This document shows positions 1 through 7,598 of a DNA stretch of 19,188 nucleotides, in pieces. The first letter of the stretch is position 1. Every line of letters starts with the position of its first letter. The position numbers were made by a program, and so were the translations under genes. The stretch is from assembly GCA_910578405.1 (NCBI GenBank), contig CAJTQO010000024.1, positions 4,877 to 24,064 of the forward strand, read 5' to 3'. The notes beneath the pieces were generated by a model, which did not search any database, was not told the origin of the DNA, and was given only the letters and a program-made list of their open reading frames with translations. Source of the DNA: an uncultured Lachnospiraceae bacterium (GTDB taxonomy: Bacteria; Bacillota; Clostridia; Lachnospirales; Lachnospiraceae).

Positions 1-70
1 GATTTTTACTTGCAATATATACGTTTTCGTACGGACTTAGCAGTAAATGCTATCCTGTGTGAACAGTAAC
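1..70 (-). repeat. Dispersed repeat, copy A (cut by window start)
   Basis: Positions 8-29 are an exact 22-base reverse complement of 8857-8878. Positions 58-70 (TGTGAACAGTAAC) match the reverse complement of 8843-8855 with one mismatch. The two blocks lie in the same order in both copies, but are separated by 28 bases here and by one base there. This is therefore one repeat family in inverted orientation with a length difference between the blocks. No coding potential is seen. The element may continue left of the window. Confidence 0.7.
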
Positions 71-175
71 AATTCCTTTCCTAAAAATATTCGTATCGTT
101 TGTGAGAAGGGATTTTTAAATTCTCTTTCGTTTATGACAGGCGGCAGACGAAACGGCGTTTGTATGGTATCACAT

Positions 176-204
176 TTGATGTTATGCTAAATAAAATGTA
201 TAAT
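176..204 (+). promoter_or_regulatory. Sigma-A type promoter, upstream of DUF5721 gene
   Basis: TTGATG (176-181) and a perfect TATAAT (199-204) are separated by 17 bases. It is the upstream one of two tandem candidate promoters for the gene at 420. The rest of 70-320 holds no convincing gene. Confidence 0.55.
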
Positions 205-273
205 ATAGAAACAATATTGGGGAATGGATTGTGGATTAATAAAATAAGCGGATGGAAAAAGGAGCAGTGGGTA

Positions 274-302
274 TTGTGGGATAGAGAAAGAACAGGTATA
301 AT
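274..302 (+). promoter_or_regulatory. Sigma-A type promoter, proximal to DUF5721 gene
   Basis: TTGTGG (274-279), a 17-base spacer and TATAAT (297-302). A transcript starting about 7 bases downstream would carry a leader of roughly 110 bases before the start codon at 420. Confidence 0.5.
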
Positions 303-419
303 AAAAAAGATGTTTAAAACATGAAATACATAGATTTGGCGATACAGTTTCCTGAGAAGAAAAATATGGAATCAAAACCGGCAAAGTTTGGCTCCGGTGG
401 AACAGGATTGGGAGGGGAC

Positions 420-923
420 ATGAAAGCATACCGTATCTCTGGCTTGAAATCTTTTATGAATAAATTGCTGCTGACAGACAGTTTTGACTATTTCCTTTTG
501 GAAGAAGGGACGGTGGTTACGTCCAATGCATTTCAGATAGACGGACATATCCAGAAGGATTTTTATACAAAGGAGGAACAGGAAGATGCGGCGTGCTGCC
601 CTTATGAGTTTGCGCAGTGGAAGGATATGCGTCCGTTTTGCTTTCAGTTGATTAAAGGGAAGAGAACGCCTTTAAGCTTTAAATTTGTCCTCCTGCTGGC
701 GCCGGAACACATGGAACGAATCCTGGCAGGGGGTGGATTTGAGGATCATGGGAATTTGGTGAAAGCCTTTACCCTTTCAGTGAAATATGATGGCTTGCGG
801 ATTACCCTTGTCACAGGGCTGTCCACCAATACGTTCCTGATGGATAAAACCCCGGAACAGCTCTGGGACAAGGCTTTTTTGAAGTTTATGGAGAGAAAGG
901 AAATCTTGTGGGAGGAGGTATGA
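420..923 (+). CDS. DUF5721 family protein
   Basis: A 167-residue soluble protein with no signal peptide or membrane segment. It resembles the DUF5721 family, which I know from Lachnospiraceae and whose function is unknown. Visible family-like features are the N-terminal LLLTDSFDYFLLEE stretch, a central WKDMRPFCFQLIKGKRTPLSFK block and a C-terminal FLMDKTPEQLWD block. The frame stays open upstream to an ATG at 321, but GGAGGGG at 411-416 lies just before the ATG at 420, so that start is chosen. The gene stands alone between two promoters and tRNA-Arg. The family call is from memory of the conserved blocks; no reaction should be inferred. Confidence 0.75.
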   Translation: MKAYRISGLKSFMNKLLLTDSFDYFLLEEGTVVTSNAFQIDGHIQKDFYTKEEQEDAACCPYEFAQWKDMRPFCFQLIKGKRTPLSFKFVLLLAPEHMERILAGGGFEDHGNLVKAFTLSVKYDGLRITLVTGLSTNTFLMDKTPEQLWDKAFLKFMERKEILWEEV

Positions 924-1081
924 CGGCAATGCCCTTCCAGTAAGTGTTCCAGGGTGGCGCGACTTGCAGATAAGACGCTGTATGGTGGCGGCATTTCAGT
1001 TTTTAAAGTTCTTAACTAACTGACATTGTGTGTGAGCAGTAACTCCGTAAATTCATTTCCTTGAGAAAAATGAAAAGGGGC

Positions 1082-1110
1082 TTGACAATTTTAAAAAAGT
1101 AGTATAGAAT
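1082..1110 (+). promoter_or_regulatory. Promoter of tRNA-Arg
   Basis: A perfect TTGACA (1082-1087), a 17-base spacer and TAGAAT (1105-1110), ending 44 bases before the mature tRNA. This is a strong sigma-A promoter, as expected for a stable RNA. Confidence 0.8.
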
Positions 1111-1154
1111 GTAATTGTTGTGAACGAGTGGTAAATAATGGGTTTTGCAACGAT

Positions 1155-1228
1155 GTGCGCTTAGCTCAGCTGGATAGAGCGTTTGGCTACGGACCAAAAG
1201 GTCGGGGGTTCGAATCCTCTAGCGCACG
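1155..1228 (+). tRNA. tRNA-Arg (anticodon ACG)
   Basis: A full cloverleaf can be drawn. The acceptor stem GTGCGCT/AGCGCAC is perfect, the D-arm is GCTC/GAGC, and the anticodon stem TTTGG/CCAAA holds loop CTACGGA with ACG at 1189-1191. The T-arm carries the GTTCGAAT loop, and the discriminator is G1228. CCA is not encoded. It has its own promoter and terminator, so it is a single-gene unit. Remnants of two recombinases lie within 650 bases downstream. Confidence 0.96.
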
Positions 1229-1263
1229 TTTTTTGCGCTTTGCGCATATTGGGTTTTTAGAAG

Positions 1264-1302
1264 GCGGAAATGCTGATAAAATAGGCGTTTCCGCTTTTTT
1301 CT
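1264..1302 (+). terminator. Rho-independent terminator of tRNA-Arg
   Basis: A 10-bp stem (1264-1273 with 1285-1294, one G-T wobble), an 11-base loop and a run of six T at 1295-1300, starting 35 bases after the tRNA. Confidence 0.85.
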
Positions 1303-1350
1303 TTTTGGGGGTATAAAGTGTAACAAATCTTGTTATGATTTTCTCGTCCT

Positions 1351-1593
1351 TTAGGTTGAAAGACTCTGCTCCAGAACTTTCTCAAGTTCTTCTGGTGACT
1401 TGCGCCCCCGGCAGCGCTTCATCGTCATTTCGATGTTCTCATGTCCGGCAATCCGGCGTATCTTGTCAGGATTCAGACCTGAGTCGAAGTCAGTCAAGTC
1501 TTTTTGCAGTTCAGGGGTTAATTTTTCTGAGTCCGCGGTCATCATTAGTTCTGCTCCTTCTATTTCCGCAAGGCTGTGCCCCAAAGAAATCAT
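1351..1593 (-). pseudogene. Remnant of a tyrosine integrase C-terminus
   Basis: An 80-codon minus-strand frame whose second half (GLNPDKIRRIAGHENIEMTMKR) looks like the end of a tyrosine recombinase. AGHENIEMT corresponds to the conserved box with the late catalytic His and the approach to the catalytic Tyr. The position where Tyr is expected appears as Cys (KRC). The first half is not recognisable as integrase, and the catalytic Arg region is absent, so the product cannot be an active enzyme. It sits 120 bases from the tRNA-Arg gene, a common integration target. It could instead be a small unrelated protein; the integrase assignment rests on one box. Confidence 0.5.
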
Positions 1594-1623
1594 AAGAGGT
1601 TAGTAGCGCCATCCGTATTGTAG

Positions 1624-1869
1624 GGCGCATACAACCTTACTGCCACTATGCTGAATGAATTTGCGGAGAAAATTCTTGTCCATGAGCGTGACCGGAAAGG
1701 CAGCATTGAAACCACACAGGAAGTTGGGATTTACTTCAATTTTGTCGGAAGGTACATACCGCTCCACTTCGGGGAAGTAAACCTCACGCCGGAGGAATTG
1801 GAAACCCTATATCAGCGATTTATATGGAATGAAAGCCTTTTTTACGATTACTCAGGAAAAGTTTTATGA
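1624..1869 (+). pseudogene. Remnant of a large serine recombinase C-terminus
   Basis: The frame is open from 1624 after an in-frame TAG. It reads NLTATMLNEFAEKILVHER, then IYFNFVGRYIP and NLTPEELE. This is the familiar C-terminal block of TnpX-like large serine recombinases (DUF4368 region) of clostridial conjugative and mobilizable transposons. The catalytic serine domain, the zinc ribbon and the Arg-rich tail after LTPEE are all missing. After LTPEELETLYQRF the reading does not follow the family. A neighbouring frame (about 1841-1920) reads FTITQEKFYDMEWQREVDALTRR, possibly another mobile-element fragment, which I could not identify. Together with the integrase remnant this is the scar of one or more lost elements. 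Confidence 0.65.
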
Positions 1870-1951
1870 TATGGAATGGCAGAGGGAGGTGGATGCTTTG
1901 ACAAGGAGAAAGCAATGGTCAGGCCGAAGAAAAGATTAGAGGGAAAAGTGG

Positions 1952-1980
1952 TTGAGAAAACTGGAAGATATGTGTATAAT
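1952..1980 (+). promoter_or_regulatory. Promoter upstream of the DUF5722 gene
   Basis: TTGAGA (1952-1957), a 17-base spacer and a perfect TATAAT (1975-1980). The implied leader of about 125 bases contains a perfect 7-bp stem (2044-2050 with 2071-2077) and GGTTCC/GGAACC arms, but no T-run and no riboswitch class I recognise. Confidence 0.55.
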
Positions 1981-2111
1981 GAGAAAGCAACTGTGAAAAG
2001 ACAGGTTCCTCTCCGTCAGGCGGGATGGAACCGGCAGGGTCGTCAGGCAAATGCAGGGAAGCGGAGGGGCTTGCCTGCAGGACAGGTTTTTGATTCGGAT
2101 AGGGAAGATGG

Positions 2112-3935
2112 ATGAAAGGAAAAGAACGAGAGAATAAGAAGGAAAAACGGGAAGGAAACGGCGCAAAGAAGTATATGCCAGTAATTGCCGTTGCCGTGGG
2201 CATCCTGTTTGCGGCAGGCGGCGGGATATGGTACAAAGCTGCGTCAGACCAGAGGGAAGCGGCGGTGGAAGCGGCGCGGCTGGAAAGAAACAGGGAAAAT
2301 CTTGCCAGGGAAGAGGAAACAGACCATGAGGAAGTGTTGGATTTTTCATTGGATTCAGGACTCCATGTGTTTGAATCCATAAAAATGCGCCCGCGTTTCG
2401 TGGACGTAGGGGGGGAAAATACGGAAAATTTTGTTAAAGTGGAGTCCTGCTTGGTGGATCCCGAAACAAGCAATATTTTCCTGAAATTTTCCACAGAAGG
2501 CATTCCGGAAAGCGACGATGAGTATTATTACCTCTTTACATTAAGGGCCTTTTATGACAGTGTCCCGGAGGAGATGACCCCAATTATGCGCAGGCGGAAG
2601 CGCGAAGAAGTGGAATTCCAGTTTTCCAGGCATTTTGGCAGTGTGAGCGGGCTGCTTTATAAGTACATAGTGGCTGTGAAAGTAGATGGAAAATATGTAG
2701 CGGTCAGCAATCCCTGTTATGTGACGAACCCGGAAGCCATTGCCTACTACCAGTCAAATGGGGACAGCCCTTCCACGAAGAAGGGGCTTTTGGTGGCGCC
2801 GGACAAGATACAGTCGGATGAGATTGATGATTTGGGAGTAAAACATGCGGCATACAACATATTGATGTCCCGCATTTTAGGTGAGGCAGAGGACAAGGCA
2901 TATGAGCCGGTGAAATATACGTATAATGGAATTGATTATTATTTTAACGGGCAGGTAATGGCGGAATATGATATGGTGTTCCGCACTCTGACGGAGAAAG
3001 GGATTGAGATAACGGCGATTATACTAAACGACGTATCGGCTTCTTACCCGGAAATGATTCATCCCTTTGCGCGTTCCGACATTGGGGCTGCGCCTTATTA
3101 TGCGTTTAATGTGACGGATGTGGAAGGGATGGATTATCTTTCGGCCATTGTTTCCTTCCTGGCGCAGCGTTACTCAGGCAGGGAAAACGGCAGGGGAGTG
3201 ATTGCCAACTGGATTATCGGCAATGAAATTAATGCGAGGAAAGAATGGAATTATATGCGTTATGTCGGGCTGGAAACCTATGTGCGGGAATATGCCAAGG
3301 CGTTCCGGGTATGCTATAACTGCATCAAAAGCATTAACGGGGCAGGCAGGGTTTACATTTCTTTAGACCAGCAGTGGAACAATTATCACGGCGGCTATGG
3401 GAATTACAATGCCAAAGACATACTGGATGAATTTAACCGGCAGATTAAGGCGGAAGGGAATATTGACTGGGGGCTGGCAATCCATCCCTACAATGTTCCG
3501 CTGGATTCCCCTTATATATGGAAGGAATCCGTATATGTGAAAGATACGGCAGACACGCCGATTGTCACTATGGCCAATATTGACGTGGTGACGGACTACC
3601 TGGAGCAGGAGGAATTCCTGACCGGGGATGGGGAAGTGCGTTCCGTCACGCTCAGCGAACTGGGGTATACGTCTACACAAGGGGAAGAGCTGCAGGCGGC
3701 GGCCATTGTGTATGCTTATAAAGAGGCGGAGGCCAACCCCCATATTGATTCCGTCCTGTTCTCCCGCCAGACGGATGCGCAGGAGGAGATGGAAGATGGG
3801 CTGGCCCTTGGCATTAACCATTTGGACGGTACGCGCAAATATGTGTACCAGGTTTTTAAATATATGGATACGGATGAGGAGGAAAAATATACGGATTTTG
3901 CAAAGGAAATTATTGGAATTAAGGAATGGTTTTAA
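2112..3935 (+). CDS. DUF5722 protein, membrane-anchored glycosidase-like
   Basis: A 607-residue protein. A Lys-rich cytoplasmic tail is followed by one hydrophobic segment (about residues 22-40, MPVIAVAVGILFAAGGGIWY), so the bulk should face outside. The rest resembles DUF5722, a family I recall as having a glycoside-hydrolase-like TIM barrel. Two Glu residues sit in glycosidase-type settings: E372 in WIIGNEIN (acid/base-like) and E516 in TLSELGYTS (nucleophile-like). The strand-rich part before residue 230 could be a separate beta domain. The ATG at 2108 runs into a stop within ten codons, so 2112 is the start. The downstream GtrII-type glucosyltransferase suggests work on a surface glycan. 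Substrate and activity are inferred, not shown. Confidence 0.75.
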   Translation: MKGKERENKKEKREGNGAKKYMPVIAVAVGILFAAGGGIWYKAASDQREAAVEAARLERNRENLAREEETDHEEVLDFSLDSGLHVFESIKMRPRFVDVGGENTENFVKVESCLVDPETSNIFLKFSTEGIPESDDEYYYLFTLRAFYDSVPEEMTPIMRRRKREEVEFQFSRHFGSVSGLLYKYIVAVKVDGKYVAVSNPCYVTNPEAIAYYQSNGDSPSTKKGLLVAPDKIQSDEIDDLGVKHAAYNILMSRILGEAEDKAYEPVKYTYNGIDYYFNGQVMAEYDMVFRTLTEKGIEITAIILNDVSASYPEMIHPFARSDIGAAPYYAFNVTDVEGMDYLSAIVSFLAQRYSGRENGRGVIANWIIGNEINARKEWNYMRYVGLETYVREYAKAFRVCYNCIKSINGAGRVYISLDQQWNNYHGGYGNYNAKDILDEFNRQIKAEGNIDWGLAIHPYNVPLDSPYIWKESVYVKDTADTPIVTMANIDVVTDYLEQEEFLTGDGEVRSVTLSELGYTSTQGEELQAAAIVYAYKEAEANPHIDSVLFSRQTDAQEEMEDGLALGINHLDGTRKYVYQVFKYMDTDEEEKYTDFAKEIIGIKEWF

Positions 3936-4027
3936 AAGGGATGGAAGTTTACTTTGCAGTTGGCACAGGATAAGCCTGTAAAAGGCAACAGCACATGAGA
4001 GTATCATGCAAAGGAGCGATAGGGAGA

Positions 4028-5557
4028 ATGGATATAGGAAAAGAAATATTTGGTAAGATACCGCAAAGGATAAGGGCCTGCTTTTTCAGTGGTTTGGTCT
4101 TTGGTTTTCTGACGCATATGGCAATGCTGACGCATAAGCTGCCAAACTGGGATGATTTGGGCAATTACCACGCTTATGGATCGGGTGGGGAATTTGGCCG
4201 CTGGGTCATCCGCTTCTTGCATCCGCTGGGCGGCACATGGAGCAATCCATGGATTAACGGGATGCTTACGATTATTTTGCTGTCTGTGGCTTTCTGTTTT
4301 TTCTATGAAGGGCTGGAACTGAAAAGCATCACTTCCGCGGTGTTGTTCCCAATGATTTTTATGACGTTCCCAAGCCTTGCCAGCATTATGACCTATATGT
4401 TTATGGCGGATTTTGCCGGGATTAGCATTTGCCTTGCAGGAATTGCCTTTTACCTGGCCAGAAAGCGTCGGTTTGGATTCCTGTGGGGAATTCCCTGCCT
4501 GATGTTTAGCATGGGGATTTACCAATCCTATATCTGTTTTACCATTTCCGCTTTGCTTATGGCGCTGCTTGTGGATGCGGTCAGGGAAAACGGCAGCGAA
4601 ACCTTCGGCCAGCTTATGAAGCGGGGGATCTCCTATGCGGTTATGCTGCTTGGCGGGACGGTATGCTATTATATTATGGCCATAGTGCGTTACCCACAAT
4701 TGGTTATGACAGAGCAAAACGGCATTGGCTCCATGGGACATATCAGCCTGCTGCGTCTGCCTAAGCTGGTGGTAAAGGGGTATCTGCGGATTGCCAGGTA
4801 TTTTTTCTTTGGCGGCTATAGCTTCCAAAGCGGTTTTATGCATGTCTGCAACCTGCTGGCGTTCGCAGTTCTGGTAGCGTTATTTGTTTTGCTGGTGCGA
4901 AAAAGGGAGGTTTATAAGAAAAAAGGGAATATGGCGTTTGCCCTGCTTTGCGTCTTCCTGTTCCCGCTTGGCATGAGTTTTGTGGACATTATGGCGCCGG
5001 ACGCTAATTTTTCCATGCTGATGATTTATCAGTTTGCCTTTTTCTATGCAGCCATTCTGGTTTTGTATGAACAGCTTTGCGAAATGGGAAAATGGTTTGG
5101 CAGGCTGGCCTCCTTGCTTGGGCTTGCGCTTATCCTGCTGACCAGCTATGGGGATTTCCTGGTGACGAACGAAGCTTATTTCCGCATGGAAATGACATAT
5201 GAGCGGGTCTACAGCTACATAACCAGGATTATGGTCAGGGTCGAGAGCATGGAAGGGTATCAGGCAGAGGATCCCATTTTGCTGGTGGGGAGTTTCGACG
5301 AGGAAAGCATGAACGGTTATCGGATGGATGAAGAAAAATTTTATGATTTTTCAGGCGTTGCATTGGAGTACGGACTGATGACGCCAGGGGCCAGGGAGGA
5401 TTTTATCCGTATTTTCCTGGGGCGGCAGATGGAATATGCGGCAGACGAAGAAGCCGCCAAAATCAAGGCCAGCCCGGAATTTCAGGAGATGGAGGTGTAT
5501 CCTGTGGAAGGCTCCATAAAGAAGGTGGAAGGGCGTTGGATTGTGCGGATTAGTTAG
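4028..5557 (+). CDS. GtrII-type membrane glucosyltransferase family protein
   Basis: A 509-residue polytopic membrane protein with about ten hydrophobic segments between residues 16 and 385 and a soluble C-terminal tail of about 110 residues. The first loop holds NWDDLGNYHAYGSGGEFGRW, typical of the Glucos_trans_II family. The paired acids W41-D42-D43 are in the place where these lipid-linked-sugar transferases (GT-C-like) have catalytic acids. Family members add sugars to O-antigen or other surface glycans from an undecaprenyl-phosphate donor. An ATG lies upstream at 3995, but AAGGAG at 4011-4016 and AGGGAG at 4021-4026 favour 4028. It lies 92 bases after the DUF5722 gene with no visible terminator, so the two are probably one transcript. 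Confidence 0.8.
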   Translation: MDIGKEIFGKIPQRIRACFFSGLVFGFLTHMAMLTHKLPNWDDLGNYHAYGSGGEFGRWVIRFLHPLGGTWSNPWINGMLTIILLSVAFCFFYEGLELKSITSAVLFPMIFMTFPSLASIMTYMFMADFAGISICLAGIAFYLARKRRFGFLWGIPCLMFSMGIYQSYICFTISALLMALLVDAVRENGSETFGQLMKRGISYAVMLLGGTVCYYIMAIVRYPQLVMTEQNGIGSMGHISLLRLPKLVVKGYLRIARYFFFGGYSFQSGFMHVCNLLAFAVLVALFVLLVRKREVYKKKGNMAFALLCVFLFPLGMSFVDIMAPDANFSMLMIYQFAFFYAAILVLYEQLCEMGKWFGRLASLLGLALILLTSYGDFLVTNEAYFRMEMTYERVYSYITRIMVRVESMEGYQAEDPILLVGSFDEESMNGYRMDEEKFYDFSGVALEYGLMTPGAREDFIRIFLGRQMEYAADEEAAKIKASPEFQEMEVYPVEGSIKKVEGRWIVRIS

Positions 5558-5570
5558 GAGAAGGAGCGGC

Positions 5571-5618
5571 ATGGAAAAATTCCTTGGCCAGTGGCTGAAA
5601 TCAGGTTTTTATTACTAA
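5571..5618 (+). CDS. 15-codon ORF with strong RBS, possible truncated GtrA start
   Basis: The ORF encodes MEKFLGQWLKSGFYY and is preceded by AGGAGAAGGAG 4 bases upstream. It begins 13 bases after the glucosyltransferase gene. Its first residues resemble the N-terminus of GtrA flippase-like proteins (which often start MxKFLxQxLKFG), and GtrA genes commonly accompany GtrII genes. The likeliest reading is the stump of a deleted GtrA gene that kept its translation signal. It may also be a non-functional coincidence; the peptide is too short to assign firmly. Confidence 0.35.
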   Translation: MEKFLGQWLKSGFYY

Positions 5619-5633
5619 AAAACAGGATTGTGC

Positions 5634-5658
5634 TTGACAGCATATAGTAATATATAAG
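5634..5658 (+). promoter_or_regulatory. Possible promoter of the PocR-MCP gene
   Basis: A perfect TTGACA (5634-5639) is followed by an AT-rich stretch with TATAAG (5653-5658). The spacing is only 13 bases (15 if TAAGAG is used), shorter than ideal. The position, just after the glucosyltransferase operon and 55 bases before the next gene, supports a promoter. Confidence 0.4.
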
Positions 5659-5713
5659 AGAATAAAGAATAAGGGAAGCAGACTGGGGAATCAAGAAAGT
5701 GGGTGACGCGAAT

Positions 5714-6511
5714 ATGAAATTGGAAGATTTTATGGATTTGAGGAAATTGCAGAAGATTCAGGAGCAGTTTTCAGACGCTACAGGGCTGGCGGTGGTTATG
5801 GTGGATACAGAGGGAAACTATTTGACAAAAGGAAGCAACTTTACGGATTTTTGCATGAAATACACAAGAGGGAGCGAAGAAGGGCGCAGCCGTTGCGAAA
5901 AATGTTATTTGGAAGGGAAAGGCGCATATTTTTGCCATGCCGGGCTGATTGATTTTTCTGTGGACATTGTGGTGGCTGGTGAGAAGGTAGGCTCTGCATT
6001 AGGCGGTCAGATTCTGGCCAAAGAGCCGGATGAGGAGAAATTTAGGGAAATTGCAGGGGAGCTTGGGATTGACCCGGAAGAGTATGTAAGGGCAGTGCGC
6101 AGGGTGCCTGTGCGCGAAGAAAAGGCAATTCGCGCAGCGGCCGCTTTGCTGGAAGAGATTATAAACCATTCGGTAAATCTGGAGTATGTAAAAGGACGGG
6201 ACAGTAAAAGGATAGATTCTTTTGACCTGGAGTTGGAAAATGCGACCAAGACAGTGGAACTGATTAACCAGAAAACGAAAGAATTGGATGGCATTGCGAC
6301 GAAACAGAATATTTTGTCCTTAAATGCGTCCATTGAGTCGGCAAGGGCCGGGGTGGCCGGGGCCGGGTTTGCCGTGGTGGCAAAACAGATGGGAGATTTG
6401 GCTTCCCAATCCGCAGGGATTTATAAGGAAATCAGTGAATCCGCACAGAGGATTAAGCGTTCTATGGGCATCCTGAACGGCAAGCATGAGAAAGAAAGCA
6501 TAAAGAAGTAG
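5714..6511 (+). CDS. PocR-domain soluble sensor with short MCP signalling region
   Basis: A 265-residue protein with no membrane segment. Residues 5-150 form a PocR-type ligand-binding domain. Its Cys/His cluster is visible (C47, C61, C64, C74, H75), followed by FSVDIVV and LGGQILAKEP. Residues 170-255 are the tip region of a chemoreceptor signalling domain: NILSLNASIESARAG, then AGFAVVAKQMGDLA. The C-terminal helix that normally runs back along the hairpin is very short, so this is a small cytoplasmic receptor. It could join chemoreceptor arrays through CheA/CheW or act alone; no che genes are in the window. The GTG at 5699 could also start the frame, but GGTGA seven bases before the ATG at 5714 favours the latter. 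Confidence 0.8.
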   Translation: MKLEDFMDLRKLQKIQEQFSDATGLAVVMVDTEGNYLTKGSNFTDFCMKYTRGSEEGRSRCEKCYLEGKGAYFCHAGLIDFSVDIVVAGEKVGSALGGQILAKEPDEEKFREIAGELGIDPEEYVRAVRRVPVREEKAIRAAAALLEEIINHSVNLEYVKGRDSKRIDSFDLELENATKTVELINQKTKELDGIATKQNILSLNASIESARAGVAGAGFAVVAKQMGDLASQSAGIYKEISESAQRIKRSMGILNGKHEKESIKK

Positions 6512-6598
6512 AAGCGTGAAGAAAACGCCGCGTAATGAAATGTTACATAGGGAAGAATTGTAGTTTAAAGCGCCGGAAAACGAAATGGGGACAAGAAA

Positions 6599-7465
6599 AT
6601 GCCGCAAAAGCAAGAGCTGGAAAATAAAACGATGCATAATAACCAGAAAAAAATAGCAGTGATTAATGATTTGGCAGGTTTTGGGCGTTGCTCCCTGGCT
6701 GTTTCCATGCCGGTGATTTCTTATTTAGGCGTCCAGTGCTGTCCGGTGCCAACTTCTATTTTTTCCAACCATACCGGTTTTCCAGAGTATTTTTTTGACG
6801 ACTATACAAGGCATATGGACGCATATACAGAGAAGTGGCGCAAACTGGGGTTAAAGTTTGAGGGGATTGCATCGGGCTTTCTTGGTTCAAAGGAACAGAT
6901 TGGAATGGTACTCCGTTTTGTGGAGGAATTTCGAAGCCATAGGACGAAAGTAATCATTGACCCGGTGATGGGGGACCATGGCAGGATATACGCCACCTAC
7001 ACAGAGGAGATGTGCAGGGAGATGCAGCGTCTGCTGGCATATGCGGACATCGTTACGCCCAATCTGACGGAGTGCTGTAAGCTGACAGGAACGCCGTATA
7101 AAGAGTCTGGCTGGAAGAAGAAGGAGTTGTTTGGGATGGCGCAGGCCCTATCCGGGCAGGGGCCGGATAAGGTGGTAATTACCGGTATCCCGCAGGGCGG
7201 ATTTATTGCCAACTATGTGCTGGAGAAAGGACAGGAGCCAAAGCTGTTTCGCACTCATAAGGCAGGGACGGAACGTTCCGGCACCGGGGATGTGTTTGCT
7301 TCCATTATCGCAGCGGATGCAGTGAATGGGGTCGCTTTTGACCGTTCGGTGAAGAAAGCGTCCGGTTTTGTAAAGAAGTGCATTTTGAAGTCGGAAGAGA
7401 TGGGCATACCGCGGACGGACGGGGTATGTTTTGAAGAAATTTTGCATTCCCTGCCAAGAAGCTAA
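6599..7465 (+). CDS. pdxY: Pyridoxamine/pyridoxal kinase
   Basis: A 288-residue ribokinase-fold enzyme that phosphorylates pyridoxal, pyridoxamine or pyridoxine with ATP in vitamin B6 salvage. Visible family motifs are VINDLAGFGRCSL at the N-terminal substrate site, PTSIFSNHTG, IDPVMGDHGRIY, TPNLTECCKLTG and the anion-hole/catalytic motif GTERSGTGDVF with D231 as probable base. Length is normal for PdxK/PdxY. M12 at 6632 matches the usual N-terminus better and is an alternative start, but GGGGA eight bases before 6599 makes the first ATG plausible. It follows the PocR-MCP gene by 87 bases. The symbol is tentative: PdxK and PdxY cannot be separated by eye. Confidence 0.85.
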   Translation: MPQKQELENKTMHNNQKKIAVINDLAGFGRCSLAVSMPVISYLGVQCCPVPTSIFSNHTGFPEYFFDDYTRHMDAYTEKWRKLGLKFEGIASGFLGSKEQIGMVLRFVEEFRSHRTKVIIDPVMGDHGRIYATYTEEMCREMQRLLAYADIVTPNLTECCKLTGTPYKESGWKKKELFGMAQALSGQGPDKVVITGIPQGGFIANYVLEKGQEPKLFRTHKAGTERSGTGDVFASIIAADAVNGVAFDRSVKKASGFVKKCILKSEEMGIPRTDGVCFEEILHSLPRS

Positions 7466-7478
7466 GGTGGGATAAGGC

Positions 7479-7495
7479 GCATTATGCCATAATGC
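7479..7495. repeat. 17-base palindrome between pdxY and the radical SAM gene
   Basis: GCATTATG and CATAATGC flank one central base, a perfect inverted repeat. The loop is too short for an RNA hairpin, so a DNA operator is more likely than a terminator. The surrounding 134-base gap shows no clear promoter. Confidence 0.4.
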
Positions 7496-7598
7496 CTGCT
7501 GCCATAGTGGCTTTGGGGCTGTGCGGATGGGATGCAGGGCGCAGAGGGGGAGCGCTGTGGCGTAAGGATGCTTTGGGAAGAGGAAGAAGAGGGTTAAG

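Noticed and set aside
1981..2111. A riboswitch in the DUF5722 leader
   Set aside because: There are short stems, but they match no riboswitch class I know and no terminator or start-blocking partner is visible.
1876..2115. A 79-codon + frame before the DUF5722 gene
   Set aside because: It spans the promoter and leader of the DUF5722 gene, has no ribosome site and no recognisable content.
4004..4843. A 279-codon minus-strand frame
   Set aside because: It mirrors the glucosyltransferase gene and has no recognisable protein features.
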